Numbered from the stretch's first letter, positions 10,370 to 19,517 are shown. The stretch is DNA of 64,000 nucleotides from Desulfurispora thermophila DSM 16022 (GCF_000376385.1 NZ_AQWN01000004.1:228925-292924), one strand, 5' to 3'. Notes: generated by a model from the sequence alone, not told the origin. A program made the numbers and translations.

Positions 10370-10678
10370 GTGGCATTTGAAGTCTATAAGCCGCGTGGTG
10401 AGCGCTCAGAAAAAGTACCGCTAATAACTCTCTCTAAAACTTCACTTGTGTTAAATAGCGTGGCGAGAGAAAAACTCGGTACTAACCGGATTGAACTGGC
10501 GTTTGATCGTGAGACTCAGACGATTCGGGTACGGGCTGTGGAAGAAGGCGGTATGGAGATCAAAAAGACAAAAGTGTTTGGCAAAGGATTTTTCAATCAG
10601 TTTGGCATTACTCAAAAGGGTAAATTTGAAGCCAGGTTTGACCCTCAGGAGAGAGCTCTGTATGCAGTAATTCGTTGA
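10370..10678 (+). CDS. Hypothetical protein (102 aa)
   Basis: The product starts at GTG 10370 behind GGGAGTG and is basic at both ends. The N-terminal half (EKVPLITLSKTSLVLNSVA) alternates beta strands with a conserved-looking N-S-V-A-R-E-K-L segment, followed by RIELAFDRETQTIRVRAV, a pattern reminiscent of small swapped-hairpin or beta-barrel DNA-binding proteins but without a definite AbrB signature. I do not recognise a function. It is monocistronic, with its own promoter-operator and a terminator directly after the stop. Confidence 0.8.
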   Translation: MAFEVYKPRGERSEKVPLITLSKTSLVLNSVAREKLGTNRIELAFDRETQTIRVRAVEEGGMEIKKTKVFGKGFFNQFGITQKGKFEARFDPQERALYAVIR

Positions 10679-10703
10679 CACCGTGTTTGCGCGGTGTTTT
10701 TTT
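10678..10703 (+). terminator. Rho-independent terminator
   Basis: ACACCG (10678-10683) / CGGTGT (10692-10697) followed by seven T; it overlaps the last base of the stop codon of the 10370 gene. Confidence 0.88.
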
Positions 10704-10708
10704 GTGTG

Positions 10709-10737
10709 TTGATCTGGTGGCCATTGTTTGCTATAAT
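10709..10737 (+). promoter_or_regulatory. tRNA-Thr promoter
   Basis: TTGATC (10709-10714), 17-base spacer, consensus TATAAT (10732-10737), 18 bases before the tRNA 5' end. Confidence 0.8.
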
Positions 10738-10755
10738 ACTCTTTGCGAAAAGTCT

Positions 10756-10830
10756 GCTGGAGTGGCTCAGTGGTAGAGCAGCGCACTCGTAATGCGCAGG
10801 TCGTGGGTTCGAATCCCATCTCCAGCTCCA
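10756..10830 (+). tRNA. tRNA-Thr (anticodon CGT)
   Basis: A complete cloverleaf can be drawn: acceptor GCTGGAG/CTCCAGC, D stem GCTC/GAGC, anticodon stem GCGCA/TGCGC with loop CTCGTAA (anticodon CGT at 10788-10790), T stem GTGGG/CCCAT with loop TTCGAAT, discriminator T and an encoded CCA. It reads ACG threonine codons. It stands alone between its own promoter and terminator; no integrase or repeated 3' end marks it as an attachment site. Confidence 0.97.
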
Positions 10831-10842
10831 GGAAAACGTAGT

Positions 10843-10886
10843 AATGGCAAGGGTTCCCTGTTTGGAGACTCTTGCCGTTAGTTTTT
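10843..10886 (+). terminator. Terminator after tRNA-Thr
   Basis: AATGGCAAG (10843-10851) pairs with CTTGCCGTT (10871-10879, one G-T pair), then AGTTTTTG. Confidence 0.7.
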
Positions 10887-11033
10887 GTTGGCTGTTCTGG
10901 CGCCCATTAGGTGACATGCCGGTCATCTTGATTTTATGCCACTTGTCATATGGATATAACTTACCTTGCGTAACAAGGTTTAGCTGCGGGTAAACTACAG
11001 TTTGAACAATAATTAAAGCAAGGGGGCTTGGAA

Positions 11034-11255
11034 ATGGCCAAACCTGACGACCGTTCCGACAATATCCGGAAAATGCAGGAGATGATTGACAACACGATTG
11101 AAAACATGCACGAGGCCGGGGAGACGCTGCACAACACCAAGTTGACCGGCGAGCAGCGGGCGGCAATCGAGGCCAAGAACAGGCGGCGGGAGGAAGCAAT
11201 CCGCAATTTCCGGGCCGAGATAAAAGACGAGTACCACGACAGGTTTGGGGACTGA
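11034..11255 (+). CDS. tlp: Small acid-soluble spore protein, Tlp family
   Basis: 73 residues from ATG 11034 behind AAGGGGG. It matches the Tlp spore protein family along its whole length: AKPDDRSDN at the start, MIDNTIENMHEAGET, the AAIEAKNRRREEAIRNFR core and a final EIKDEYHD. Tlp proteins are made in the forespore and are minor, degradable components of the spore core, so the organism is expected to sporulate. A sigma-G-type promoter could not be picked out with confidence. It converges on the radical SAM gene. Confidence 0.92.
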   Translation: MAKPDDRSDNIRKMQEMIDNTIENMHEAGETLHNTKLTGEQRAAIEAKNRRREEAIRNFRAEIKDEYHDRFGD

Positions 11256-11264
11256 AGTTCACAC

Positions 11265-12407
11265 CTACAGCACCTGGCGGCGCAGGCTGGCAATGGTTTG
11301 TTCCAGCCTGCCGCCGGCCCGCAGTTGCTGCACGGCCTGTTCCACCTGCCGGCGCTTGCCGGCATCCAGCCGGTCGGCCAGCCGGCGATAGACACCCCAT
11401 CTTTTGCCCAGCTGGAAATTAAGGCGCTCTGTTGCCGGCAGGCTTAGATACGCTTCAATGGTATCCAGCATTTGCTGCTTTTGTTGGGGAAGCCGTCCGG
11501 TAAGTTCCTCCAGCAGGTTCATGCTGTGATCGCTGGTCAGCATGCTGTCCCGGCAGTGCAGGTTTTCCACAAACAGCCGCAGTTCGTGGACAATTTCGTC
11601 CTCATTCATTTCTACAAACTGCCCCCGGGCGACCATCTCGGCCAGCGGCGTGCCGGGTAAGACGGTAAGAGTGCGCAGGCGGATGAAGTGCGGGTTTGCC
11701 TCATTGAGCACTCTTGCCGATTCCCGGGCGTGCTGTTTGCTGAGATTTTTACCACCCAGTCCTGGCATCACATAGTAGGATATTTCCAGTCCGGCCCGGC
11801 GGGCTTTCTGTCCCGCTTCCACCAGCTGCGCTGCTGTTGTGCCTTTGTTTACCAGCCGCAGTACCTCGTCGCTGCCCGATTCCATGCCCACATGCAGGCG
11901 GTTTAAACCGGCGCCGGCCAGTTCCTGCAATTCGCTGATCGTTTTGCGGGCCAGAGTGGAGGCGCGGGCGTAGCTGGTGATACGCTCCACACCCGGCAGG
12001 CGCTTGCGGATGTGGAGCAGGATTTCCACCAGTTGGGCGGTGGGCAGGAGGAGGGAGTTGGCATCCTGCAAAAAGACGGTCTGGCCGCCGTGGGCCAGCC
12101 AGTGGGCCACCAGCCAGTGGCATTCACCGCCCTGCTGGTAAAGATGAGCGAGAAGTTGCCGGTCTATACGGCCGCCCAGCCCCAGCCGGAAGGAAAGCTG
12201 TATGACTTCATCGCGCAAAGCTGCTGCGCTGTCAATATCGTTTAATATCTCCGGGAGGTCACGGCGGGAAAACTGCTGCCCCCGGTAAGTGATGCAGAAG
12301 GCACAGCGGTTCCAGGGGCAGTTGCGGGTCAGACGCAGCAGGAGGCTGCCGGCCTCGCTGGGCGGGCGAATGGGACCGGTTTCAAAGAATAAAGTTTGGG
12401 AAAGCAT
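11265..12407 (-). CDS. Radical SAM protein
   Basis: 380 residues from ATG 12407, nine bases after GGGAG; ATG 12416 abuts the ribosome site. The cluster motif is NCPWNRCAFC (C30, C35, C38), the C-x4-C-x2-C variant found in a group of B12-domain-free radical SAM proteins. ITSYARASTLA and LHVGMESGSDEVLRLVNKG are typical of the Elp3/MiaB/NifB-like barrel with SAM contacts, and VLPGTPL follows. No TRAM or B12 domain is seen. The substrate is not evident; the neighbouring tlp is convergent and gives no hint. Confidence 0.9.
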   Translation of the reverse strand: MLSQTLFFETGPIRPPSEAGSLLLRLTRNCPWNRCAFCITYRGQQFSRRDLPEILNDIDSAAALRDEVIQLSFRLGLGGRIDRQLLAHLYQQGGECHWLVAHWLAHGGQTVFLQDANSLLLPTAQLVEILLHIRKRLPGVERITSYARASTLARKTISELQELAGAGLNRLHVGMESGSDEVLRLVNKGTTAAQLVEAGQKARRAGLEISYYVMPGLGGKNLSKQHARESARVLNEANPHFIRLRTLTVLPGTPLAEMVARGQFVEMNEDEIVHELRLFVENLHCRDSMLTSDHSMNLLEELTGRLPQQKQQMLDTIEAYLSLPATERLNFQLGKRWGVYRRLADRLDAGKRRQVEQAVQQLRAGGRLEQTIASLRRQVL

Positions 12408-12508
12408 GCAGATCATCTCCCTGATAAACTTTTCAGCGGCGATTGTTTGGGAGAACTTAGCTTTAGCACAATTATAATCAGGAATTGGTGAATTGATAAG
12501 AATAAACT

Positions 12509-12538
12509 AAAAACTCCCGTGCACAGGTGGGAGTTTTT
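12509..12538 (-). terminator. Terminator of the chemoreceptor gene (bidirectional form)
   Basis: AAAAACTCCC (12509-12518) / GGGAGTTTTT (12529-12538) with a 10-base loop. On the minus strand it lies directly after the chemoreceptor stop and ends in TTTTTAGTTT. Confidence 0.9.
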
Positions 12539-12546
12539 CAATGACA

Positions 12547-14457
12547 TTATTTAGTGAGATATTTTTGGTTATTTAGTTGCTCATTTAGCCCGGCAGCCAG
12601 TGTCGCCATTTCTTCAGCCTGGCTCTGCAATTCTGCCAACACGCTATTCTGGGCCGTTATGCTGGCTACCAGTTGCTGGTTGCCTCCGCTGACCATGTCT
12701 GCGGCAGCAAAAACACCCTTTAGCCGGCTTGATATTTCCTGGAACCCTTCGGTAATGGCGAGCATTCTTTGCACTGAATTGGCCACTATGGACACGCTTT
12801 CTTCCGCCGCCTCTTTGCTCAGCAACATTTTTTGATTTATGCTGGCGATTTCATCAATGACATCCTGGATTAAAGCTTTGATCCTTTTTCCTGCATCGGC
12901 TGAGGATACGGCCAGTTTTTGAATCTCTGCTGCTACCACTGTGAAACCGCGGCCCGCTTCTCCGGCCCGGGCTGCTTCTATGGCGGCGTTAAGTGCCAGC
13001 AGGTTGGTTTGCCCGGCAATTTCGGTGACCAGATTGACAATACCGGCAATGTTGTGCGAGTGGGTAGCTAGTTTTTCCACAACCAGAGACAAATCGCTTA
13101 CCTGTGCGGTGATTTTTTGTACTTGAGCAATGCTGTTCTGTAAGTCGCTACGGTTCTTTTCTGTTTCTGCCGCCAGGTTGGTGGTTTGCTGGCTTAATGA
13201 ATAGGTATCGGCATTAAGTTGCTGGCTGGCTCCAGATAATTCTTGTGCCGAGGCACTGAGTTGCTGGATATTGGCCGCCAGGTTGCTGGCACTGTGAGTC
13301 AAATGGCTGCTGTTGTTTTTAAACTGTGCTGCTGCGGCAGCAATGTCGCGCATTAATCCGGCAATGCGCCGGCTCATGTTGTTAAAGCTGTTGGAAAGCA
13401 ACGCAAACTCGTCATTGCTGTCAATTGTTACACAGGCGCCCAACTCCCCGCGGGAGATGCTGTCTAAACAACTTACCAATCTGGTCAGAGGGCGCAGAAA
13501 ATACGATTGCAAGAAAAAGATTAGTGTTACAGTGGCAATCAGGGAGAGCAGGACAATTATTCCGGTGCTGATTGCCGTACTGGTAAAAGCCTGAGTGATA
13601 AAACTGCGGTTTTGCACCAGCTTGATGTAACCCACGGGCTTCTTGCTCAAGTCATGTAATGGAACTAGCAAAGCTATGTACCGGTTGTCGGGGGACCGGA
13701 TAATCTGGCTATCATTGGTGCGGAAAAAGTTCTCCAGGGTATTATTACTGATAGCAAATTTGTCTTCCTTTTGTGTCCCGGCCAGAAGCAGCTTGTCCCT
13801 AGCGTTGTCCTGCCAGGCTACGGTGCTGCTGGCGCGGCGGTAGATGTAAAGCTGACCGCCCGTTATCTGCTGCCACTTGCTCAGCATTTTCTCATCCAGG
13901 CGCAGACCGTATTCCACACTGCCCATATGCATCCCCCGGTACAGCATGGGCATGACCACGCGCAAACCGTAACCACCCCGGCCTTCCTCCAGTGCCGCAA
14001 CCGTTTGAACTGACTTGTTGCAAGCGACAACGGTTGGCCGGATGGTACTTAAATCATCGCCGTACTTTTCCGGCATGTGCAGGCGCAGAAATGATGTGGC
14101 CGGCGACAGGTGGAACTGGAACTGATCCACGCCGGCTTTTTTGGCAGCTTCAAATATGGGTGCAGTCAGCTGGTAAAGTTTGTCTCTATCCCGTTTGGCA
14201 AAGGACTCCTGGATGGCCGGATTTTGTGCTACGCCCTGCAGGGCCAGGGTGGCTGTGGAAAAAACCTGGTCAATGTCGTTTTGAAAGGTGCGGGCGACCA
14301 TGGTTAGTTGCCTGTCTTCCAGTGTGGTGATAATCTGCTTCAGCCTGTACAGACCGTTGGTCACAATCACCGTCATGCCGAGAAAAATAACCAGGACTAC
14401 TGGAATGGCCAGCTTGGTGCGTACAGAAATAATGCGCTGGGAGTATTTAGGGAACAC
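12547..14457 (-). CDS. Methyl-accepting chemotaxis protein with dCache_3-like sensor
   Basis: About 636 residues. GTG 14457 is preferred, nine bases after AAGGCAGG; TTG 14466 is possible. One membrane helix ([19 protein letters not shown]) precedes an extracytoplasmic sensor of about 240 residues with [24 protein letters not shown], the hallmark of the Cache_3 family. A second helix (about 290-315), HAMP, and a long signalling coiled coil follow, with the conserved tip [22 protein letters not shown]. It signals to CheA-CheW at the membrane. The ligand is unknown. No che genes lie nearby. Confidence 0.93.
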   Translation of the reverse strand: MFPKYSQRIISVRTKLAIPVVLVIFLGMTVIVTNGLYRLKQIITTLEDRQLTMVARTFQNDIDQVFSTATLALQGVAQNPAIQESFAKRDRDKLYQLTAPIFEAAKKAGVDQFQFHLSPATSFLRLHMPEKYGDDLSTIRPTVVACNKSVQTVAALEEGRGGYGLRVVMPMLYRGMHMGSVEYGLRLDEKMLSKWQQITGGQLYIYRRASSTVAWQDNARDKLLLAGTQKEDKFAISNNTLENFFRTNDSQIIRSPDNRYIALLVPLHDLSKKPVGYIKLVQNRSFITQAFTSTAISTGIIVLLSLIATVTLIFFLQSYFLRPLTRLVSCLDSISRGELGACVTIDSNDEFALLSNSFNNMSRRIAGLMRDIAAAAAQFKNNSSHLTHSASNLAANIQQLSASAQELSGASQQLNADTYSLSQQTTNLAAETEKNRSDLQNSIAQVQKITAQVSDLSLVVEKLATHSHNIAGIVNLVTEIAGQTNLLALNAAIEAARAGEAGRGFTVVAAEIQKLAVSSADAGKRIKALIQDVIDEIASINQKMLLSKEAAEESVSIVANSVQRMLAITEGFQEISSRLKGVFAAADMVSGGNQQLVASITAQNSVLAELQSQAEEMATLAAGLNEQLNNQKYLTK

Positions 14458-14584
14458 TTTCTTCAACCTGCCTTGTGCTTTTTGATGATTTTGCTGAAAA
14501 TTTTCTTAATGCCAGAATAGCATATTTTTAACACAAGGCATTGTCGGTTATCAGACAATCATATTGTCGCGGGAGCGACACTGG

Positions 14585-15016
14585 TTATCGGCCGCCGTTC
14601 CTTACCCGCAGGAATCTGGCCCAATCGCCGTCCAGGATGACCACACCGTTCTTCTTCAGCCAGTCGGCGCGGGAAGGGGGCCACAGGTACATGTGTGCTT
14701 TGATGGTTTCGCCGGTTTCCAGCAGGCGCACATCTTTGATTTCTCTGATCAAATGGCTCTGGCTTTCCACCCCGGTGTATTTTTGGATTTCGTCAATTTC
14801 GGGCAGGATGAGCGGCATTTGTTCGCTGCTGAAAACAACGCCTTTCACTGTGCCTTCCCCTTCCAGGACTACCGGATAGTCGTCCTGGGGCAGGTAATAC
14901 ATTACACCGCGGGCCCGGGCCGGAAATACCTGGGGTTTATAGGCGGCAATAAAGCGGTGGTAGTTGGCCAGGCCGGGCAGCAGGGTGCCGTAAACAAAGA
15001 GGTTGTTCAAATACAT
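14585..15016 (-). CDS. Gamma-glutamylcyclotransferase-like protein (AIG2/GGCT family)
   Basis: 143 residues. The diagnostic FVYGTLLPG loop near the start (residues 7-15) binds the gamma-glutamyl group, and LPEIDEIQKYTG supplies the catalytic-type glutamate region. Family members release 5-oxoproline from gamma-glutamyl amines or dipeptides in the cytoplasm. The ATG follows AAGGGAGAG on the minus strand. It is a single gene, divergent from the candidate small RNA and ylxP; the true substrate is unknown. Confidence 0.88.
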   Translation of the reverse strand: MYLNNLFVYGTLLPGLANYHRFIAAYKPQVFPARARGVMYYLPQDDYPVVLEGEGTVKGVVFSSEQMPLILPEIDEIQKYTGVESQSHLIREIKDVRLLETGETIKAHMYLWPPSRADWLKKNGVVILDGDWARFLRVRNGGR

Positions 15017-15156
15017 GAATATCTCTCCCTTTTGGATGGGGGATGGTTTTTGTTGATGTAATTATTTCACATTTTGCCGGCATTGAAAAGGTATATACCT
15101 GGTTAAATTTAAAGCTAAATTAATCACTACTTAAGGATTTTTTAAGGGAGATTGTC

Positions 15157-15237
15157 TATAATACAGGCAATACCTCCTTCACATAAATACCCCTTCTCAT
15201 CTTCCCTTTAAGGCTTGTACAAGCCTTATTTTTTTTC
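15157..15237 (+). ncRNA. Candidate trans-acting small RNA (C-rich, terminated)
   Basis: A consensus TATAAT (15157-15162; the -35 is poor) precedes about 70 bases without a reading frame, then a strong terminator AAGGCTT-GTAC-AAGCCTT (15210-15227) with a T-run to 15237. The unpaired body carries three C/U-rich stretches, ACCTCCTTC, ACCCCTTCTC and TTCCCTTT, able to pair with Shine-Dalgarno sequences, as in Gram-positive sRNAs such as FsrA and RoxS. It could instead be an attenuated leader of ylxP. Confidence 0.45.
15210..15237 (+). terminator. Rho-independent terminator in the spacer before ylxP
   Basis: Perfect 7-bp stem with GTAC loop, then ATTTTTTTTT. No coding sequence ends here on the plus strand, so it must terminate a non-coding transcript. 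Confidence 0.9.
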
Positions 15238-15342
15238 CTTTTGGCAATGCACCCAAAAAACATTTTGGTAGCGTTAAAATAACCTGTATTGATTGCTGTT
15301 GGAAACAAAATCGGATAAATTATTTTCCAGGGAGGGTTGGAA

Positions 15343-15624
15343 ATGGCGGTAGGCGCCCTGGAGGTGGACTTGTATATTTACAATGCCCGTTCTCTGAAAG
15401 AGAAGCGCCGGGTGATTAAAGGCCTGTTGGAAAGGCTTTACCAGCGTTACCGCGTAGCAGTGGCCGAGGTCGGGCGGCAGGACAGCTGGCAAAGCGCCAG
15501 GCTGGCCATAGCTGTTGTGGCGGGAGAGTACGGGCATGTGGATCAGGTGTTGGAAGCGGTGGTGCAGCACATCCAGAGATGCCCGGATGTGGAAATACAG
15601 TATATGGAAAGACAATATATTTAG
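15343..15624 (+). CDS. ylxP: YlxP-like protein (DUF503)
   Basis: 93 residues from ATG 15343, six bases after GGAGGG. It matches DUF503: an alternating beta-alpha ferredoxin-like fold with NARSLKEKRRVIKGL near the start, SWQSARLAIAVVA in the middle and a closing VEIQYMERQ. The B. subtilis homologue lies in the nusA-infB-rbfA cluster and is thought to concern ribosomes; here it stands alone behind a candidate small RNA. The precise role is unknown. Confidence 0.92.
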   Translation: MAVGALEVDLYIYNARSLKEKRRVIKGLLERLYQRYRVAVAEVGRQDSWQSARLAIAVVAGEYGHVDQVLEAVVQHIQRCPDVEIQYMERQYI

Positions 15625-15648
15625 TCTTTTCTTTTGCCAAGGGGACGT

Positions 15649-15672
15649 AAAAAAACCCGATGCAGGATCGGG
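15649..15672 (-). terminator. Terminator between convergent ylxP and the EamA gene
   Basis: Stem CCCGAT (15656-15661) / ATCGGG (15667-15672). On the minus strand it is followed by seven T (from A 15649-15655) directly after the EamA stop; on the plus strand a weaker CTTTAATTTT follows. Confidence 0.85.
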
Positions 15673-15674
15673 CT

Positions 15675-16586
15675 TTAATTTTCTAAAATTTGCTCGGTTG
15701 ATGCACAATTTTTTGTTTTAGCCTCGCTGCTGGAACCCTTCAGTTCACAGAGCAACATGCCAGTCAGAATAAGGGCACAACCAACGAGTTTGCGGGTGGT
15801 AAATTGTTCATTGTTCACAATGTAGGCCGTTAAAGCGGCAAAGACCGGTTCGGCGGTGAAGATAACCGCTGTGTGGACGGGCGAAGTGAACTTTTGTACC
15901 TTGTTCTGGATTAAGAAGGCCAGAGCTGTGCCCAGCACGGCTGTGACCAGCAAGGCCAGCCAAACATTAAGGGTTAGCCTGGGTGGGGGTGTTTCCAGCG
16001 TGCAGGCGAATAGGGCGCTGAGCACAGCAACGACAGCTATTTGGAGAATTGTCAGCAGCTCCGGACTGTAAAATCTGGTGTAGTGGGCTACGGCCAGAAT
16101 GTGCAGGGCAAACCCGATGGCGCAGAAAAAGGTCAGGATATCACCGTAATTCAGGCTGAACTGGTTGCCCAGGGATAAAAGGCCCAGGCCTGTCGCGGCC
16201 AGCAGTACACCTCCGGCCAGGGGCAACTGGGGTATTTTTCGCCGGTAGAGAGAGAGAATAAGGGGTACAAAAACCACGCACAACCCGGTGATAAAACCCG
16301 AGTTGGCAGCAGTAGTGTATTTCAGGCCAATGGTTTGGAAGGCATAGCCGCTGAACAGGACGGTTCCCGTGATTATACCGGCGATGGCAAAAGAGAGATC
16401 CAGTTGTTTAAGTCGCCGATAGTAAAAAAATGCCAATAAGGCGCTGGCCATGGTGAAACGAATGGCCAGAAAATAATATGGACCAATGTCGCTCAGCACG
16501 TTCTGAACCACGACAAAAGTGGTACCCCAGACAAAGGTGACAAAGATGAGCGCCAGATCGGCTTTGATTTGCTGGCCGGTTTGCAT
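15675..16586 (-). CDS. EamA/DMT-family transporter
   Basis: About 303 residues with ten hydrophobic segments and two EamA domains (LIFVTFVWGTTFVVVQN at the start, then ILTGMLLCELKG at the end). ATG 16586 is preferred over GTG 16595 because of a weak GAGTG site. The WGTTF motif places it with amino acid or metabolite exporters. The EamA protein at 7698 clearly belongs to another subgroup. It is a single gene; the substrate is unknown. Confidence 0.9.
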   Translation of the reverse strand: MQTGQQIKADLALIFVTFVWGTTFVVVQNVLSDIGPYYFLAIRFTMASALLAFFYYRRLKQLDLSFAIAGIITGTVLFSGYAFQTIGLKYTTAANSGFITGLCVVFVPLILSLYRRKIPQLPLAGGVLLAATGLGLLSLGNQFSLNYGDILTFFCAIGFALHILAVAHYTRFYSPELLTILQIAVVAVLSALFACTLETPPPRLTLNVWLALLVTAVLGTALAFLIQNKVQKFTSPVHTAVIFTAEPVFAALTAYIVNNEQFTTRKLVGCALILTGMLLCELKGSSSEAKTKNCASTEQILEN

Positions 16587-16855
16587 TGGCAACACTCGCT
16601 TTATGAAAAAGAATGTATTTTTCAGCCCCTGGTATTTTCACCGGGTTGTGCCATAAAGTATGGGGTGTTAACAAGGTATATTCTCTCATTCACTAATTAT
16701 TGCGTCAAGGCTTGTTTACATAAAAATGTCACTGCCATTCGGGCCGGATTTATTTTTTGCCGGTCGCCTTTCCGGGCAGGATTTTGTTTTTTTTTGGCGA
16801 AAAAATACTCAGTAATTTATATTTATTCAACTAAAGCTATCAAGGGGGTTTAGCA

Positions 16856-17671
16856 GTGCAGAAAAGAGGTTTGGTGTGGAAAGTATGGGCGGCTGCGGCA
16901 GCGCTGGCTATGTTGTTGGTAGCCGGGTGCGGTGCTTCCGGTACGGCCGAGAAAAAAGAAGCTGCCCAGAGCCAGGCGGAGCAAAAAGCGCCGCAAAAAA
17001 TTGTGGTGGGTTCGGACACTACCTTTGCACCATTTGAATTTCAGGACAGCAAGACCGGCCAGTATGTGGGCTTTGACGTCGACCTGATTCATGCTGTTGC
17101 CAAGGCGGCCAACCTGGAGGTTGACTACAAGAGTATGGCTTTTGATGGGTTGATTGCCGCCCTGCAGGCCGGTCAGATCGATGCAGCCATTTCGGCCATG
17201 ACCATTACGCCCGAGCGGCAAAAAGTGGTCAACTTCTCCGAGCCCTATTACCAGTCTGGTCTCAGTGTGGCCGTCCAAGCCAAAAATGATACGATCAAAG
17301 GGTTTGCTGATCTTAAGGGTAAGTCCATTGCTGTGCAGAGTGGTACCACCGGAGCGCTGAAGGCCAAGGAAGTGCCCGGCGCCAAGATCCGTTACTTCAC
17401 CAATACTGACCAGGCTTTGCTGGAACTGAAAAATGGCGGTGTGGACGCGGTGATCAACGATCACCCGGTAACAGCTTACTTTATCCAGCAGGGTAACCCG
17501 GAAATTAAAATTGTGGGCGAAAAACTGACAGCCGAAAGCTATGGTATTGCCGTGCCCAAGTCCAAACCTGAACTGTTGGAGAAAATTAATGCCGGTTTGA
17601 AAGCGATCAAAGAAAGTGGCGAATACGCCCAGATTTACAAAAAATGGTTTGGTGAAGAGCCTCCCAAGTAA
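16856..17671 (+). CDS. Polar amino acid ABC transporter, substrate-binding lipoprotein
   Basis: 271 residues; GTG 16856 follows AAGGGGG. A lipoprotein signal peptide ends in the lipobox LVAGC (C25), so the protein is anchored outside the membrane. The body is a class 3 (SBP_bac_3) binding protein: VGSDTTFAPFEF, GFDVDLIHAVAKAANLEV, FDGLIAALQAGQIDA and the YGIAVPKSKPELLEKINAGL end. It is first of a glnH-glnP-glnQ type operon, probably for glutamine or another polar amino acid; specificity cannot be read from sequence. Confidence 0.94.
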   Translation: MQKRGLVWKVWAAAAALAMLLVAGCGASGTAEKKEAAQSQAEQKAPQKIVVGSDTTFAPFEFQDSKTGQYVGFDVDLIHAVAKAANLEVDYKSMAFDGLIAALQAGQIDAAISAMTITPERQKVVNFSEPYYQSGLSVAVQAKNDTIKGFADLKGKSIAVQSGTTGALKAKEVPGAKIRYFTNTDQALLELKNGGVDAVINDHPVTAYFIQQGNPEIKIVGEKLTAESYGIAVPKSKPELLEKINAGLKAIKESGEYAQIYKKWFGEEPPK

Positions 17672-17698
17672 AAGTAATAAAAATTCATGTGTCCCGGA

Positions 17699-17727
17699 TA
17701 TGCGTAGCACGTCTTGTGTTACGCATA
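17699..17727 (+). other. Intercistronic stem-loop between binding-protein and permease genes
   Basis: TATGCGTAGCAC (17699-17710), GTCTT loop, GTGTTACGCATA (17716-17727): a 12-bp stem with one mismatch and no T-run. Such stems after binding-protein genes usually protect the upstream mRNA and give the binding protein in excess. Confidence 0.7.
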
Positions 17728-17758
17728 TTTGGTGTCTGGGGGAACGAGGTGTGAAGCT

Positions 17759-18457
17759 TTGGATGTGATCTGGTCGGCCATGCCCCTTTTGATTACCGGG
17801 GCTGGTTATACAATCTTGATCACCGTGATTGCCGTCTCGCTGGGCAGTGTGATTGGCCTGTTCTTCGGTTTGGGACGGCTTTCCAGGAATAAGCTGGTTA
17901 GTTTTCTGTCCACCTGTTATGTGGATTTTTTCCGGGGTACGCCCCTTCTGGTGCAGATATATCTGGTCTACTTCGGCGGGCCACAGGTGCTGACCGTGTT
18001 TCAGGATTATCTGATGCAAAATTTTGGTATGCCTCAGTTGATCGATACGCACATTCCGCCTTTTGTGGCGGCGGTCATTTCCACCAGCCTGAATTCGGGC
18101 GCCTATGTGGCGGAGATCTTCCGGGCCGGTATTCAATCCATCGAGCGGGGGCAAATGGAGGCGGCCCGCTCTCTGGGCATGACCCACCGTCAGGCTATGC
18201 GTTATATTATCCTGCCCCAGGCCTTTAAGCGAATTATTCCGCCCATGGGCAACGAGTTCATAGCCATGCTCAAGGATACCTCGCTGCTATCCGTGATAGG
18301 CTTTGAGGAACTGGCCCGGCGCGGTCAATTGATAATATCGGAAACCTATCTGGCTTTCCAAATCTGGATGATAGTGGCCTTTATTTATCTGATCATGACG
18401 CTCCTGATTTCCCGCCTGGTGGACTACCTGGAGAGGAGGCTGAAAACCGGTGATTGA
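17759..18457 (+). CDS. Polar amino acid ABC transporter, permease
   Basis: 232 residues from TTG 17759, seven bases after AGGTG; the product then begins [16 protein letters not shown], the usual N-terminus of GlnP-type permeases. About five membrane helices are visible, with the cytoplasmic EAA loop [20 protein letters not shown] that docks on the ATPase. [17 protein letters not shown] is a family signature. It overlaps the ATPase gene by eight bases. Confidence 0.94.
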   Translation: MDVIWSAMPLLITGAGYTILITVIAVSLGSVIGLFFGLGRLSRNKLVSFLSTCYVDFFRGTPLLVQIYLVYFGGPQVLTVFQDYLMQNFGMPQLIDTHIPPFVAAVISTSLNSGAYVAEIFRAGIQSIERGQMEAARSLGMTHRQAMRYIILPQAFKRIIPPMGNEFIAMLKDTSLLSVIGFEELARRGQLIISETYLAFQIWMIVAFIYLIMTLLISRLVDYLERRLKTGD

Positions 18458-19172
18458 GGTGAAGGATCTGCACAAGCGCTTCGGCCGCCTGCACGTTTTG
18501 AAAGGCGTGAGCTGCCGGGTGGCGCCGCGGGAAGTGGTGTGCGTGATTGGACCCTCGGGGTCGGGCAAGAGCACCTTTTTGCGCTGTATAAATATGCTGG
18601 AGGAGCCCGATGCGGGTGAAGTCTACATTGACGGGGTAAAGGTAAACGATGCCGCTACCGACATCAACAAGTTGCGGGCCGAAGTGGGGATGGTTTTTCA
18701 GCGTTTCAACCTTTTTCCCCACAAGACAGTGCTGGACAATATCACGCTGGCCCCCTGCAAGGTGAAGGGCATGCCTTATGAGCAGGCCAGGCAGATTGCC
18801 CTTTCCCTGCTCCAAAAGGTGGGCATTACCGACAAAGCGGAAGCCTACCCCGACCAACTCTCGGGCGGGCAGCAGCAGCGGGTGGCCATTGCCCGGGCCC
18901 TGGCTATGCAGCCCAAGGTGATGCTTTTTGATGAGCCCACTTCGGCACTGGACCCGGAAATGGTGGGTGAGGTGCTGGCGGTGATGAAGGACCTGGCCCG
19001 GGAGGGTATGACCATGGTGGTGGTGACCCACGAAATGGGTTTTGCCCGCGAGGTGGGTGACCGGGTTATTTTTATGGATGAAGGTTTGATTCTGGAAGAA
19101 AATACGCCGGAAAACATTTTTAACAACCCCAGGAATGAGCGACTCAAGTCTTTTTTAAGCAAGATCCTGTAA
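18450..19172 (+). CDS. Polar amino acid ABC transporter, ATP-binding protein
   Basis: 240 residues from GTG 18450, inside the end of the permease gene, with GAGAGGAGG as ribosome site. The ATPase has Walker [11 protein letters not shown]-loop [10 protein letters not shown], signature [16 protein letters not shown], Walker [13 protein letters not shown] and H-loop VVTHEMG. It is of the usual length for GlnQ/ArtP-type proteins and completes the importer. Confidence 0.96.
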   Translation: MIEVKDLHKRFGRLHVLKGVSCRVAPREVVCVIGPSGSGKSTFLRCINMLEEPDAGEVYIDGVKVNDAATDINKLRAEVGMVFQRFNLFPHKTVLDNITLAPCKVKGMPYEQARQIALSLLQKVGITDKAEAYPDQLSGGQQQRVAIARALAMQPKVMLFDEPTSALDPEMVGEVLAVMKDLAREGMTMVVVTHEMGFAREVGDRVIFMDEGLILEENTPENIFNNPRNERLKSFLSKIL

Positions 19173-19187
19173 CAATGGAGGTGTGCT

Positions 19188-19517
19188 GTGAAAATATTGG
19201 ATAAGGCGGCTGAAATAGGTCGCCTGCTGGCGGCCAGCCGGGAGTATCAGGCCATGTGCCGGGCGCGGGAAGAACTGCAGGGTGATGCGGTGGCCCGGGA
19301 ACTGGTGCAAAATTTTCAGATGCTGCAGCAATCCTATGAGCGCATGCATATGACAGGATATCAGCTGACCGAGGAGCATGTGGCCCGGCTGAAAAAGGCG
19401 GAGGAAGATATGATGGCTAATGATACGGTGCGCCGTTATTTTTCCGCCCGCCAGGAGTTCAACCGGCTCTTCAACCAGGTGCAAACCAGGTTGCGCCAAC
19501 ACATTGATTTAAGCTGA
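19188..19517 (+). CDS. YlbF/YmcA family protein
   Basis: 109 residues, all helical. GTG 19188 follows GGAGGTG. The family signature is the central QNFQMLQQSYERMHMTGYQLTEE stretch and a C-terminal helix pair. In B. subtilis YlbF and YmcA (RicF, RicA) with YaaT form a Fe-S complex that affects RNase Y and development, but distant YlbF-family members have no assigned role. Fifteen bases after the ABC operon, so probably cotranscribed. A second family member lies at 33820. Confidence 0.85.
   Translation: MKILDKAAEIGRLLAASREYQAMCRAREELQGDAVARELVQNFQMLQQSYERMHMTGYQLTEEHVARLKKAEEDMMANDTVRRYFSARQEFNRLFNQVQTRLRQHIDLS

Noticed and set aside
10756..10830. tRNA-Thr as an integration site
   Set aside because: No integrase, no repeated 3' end, and neighbouring genes look native.
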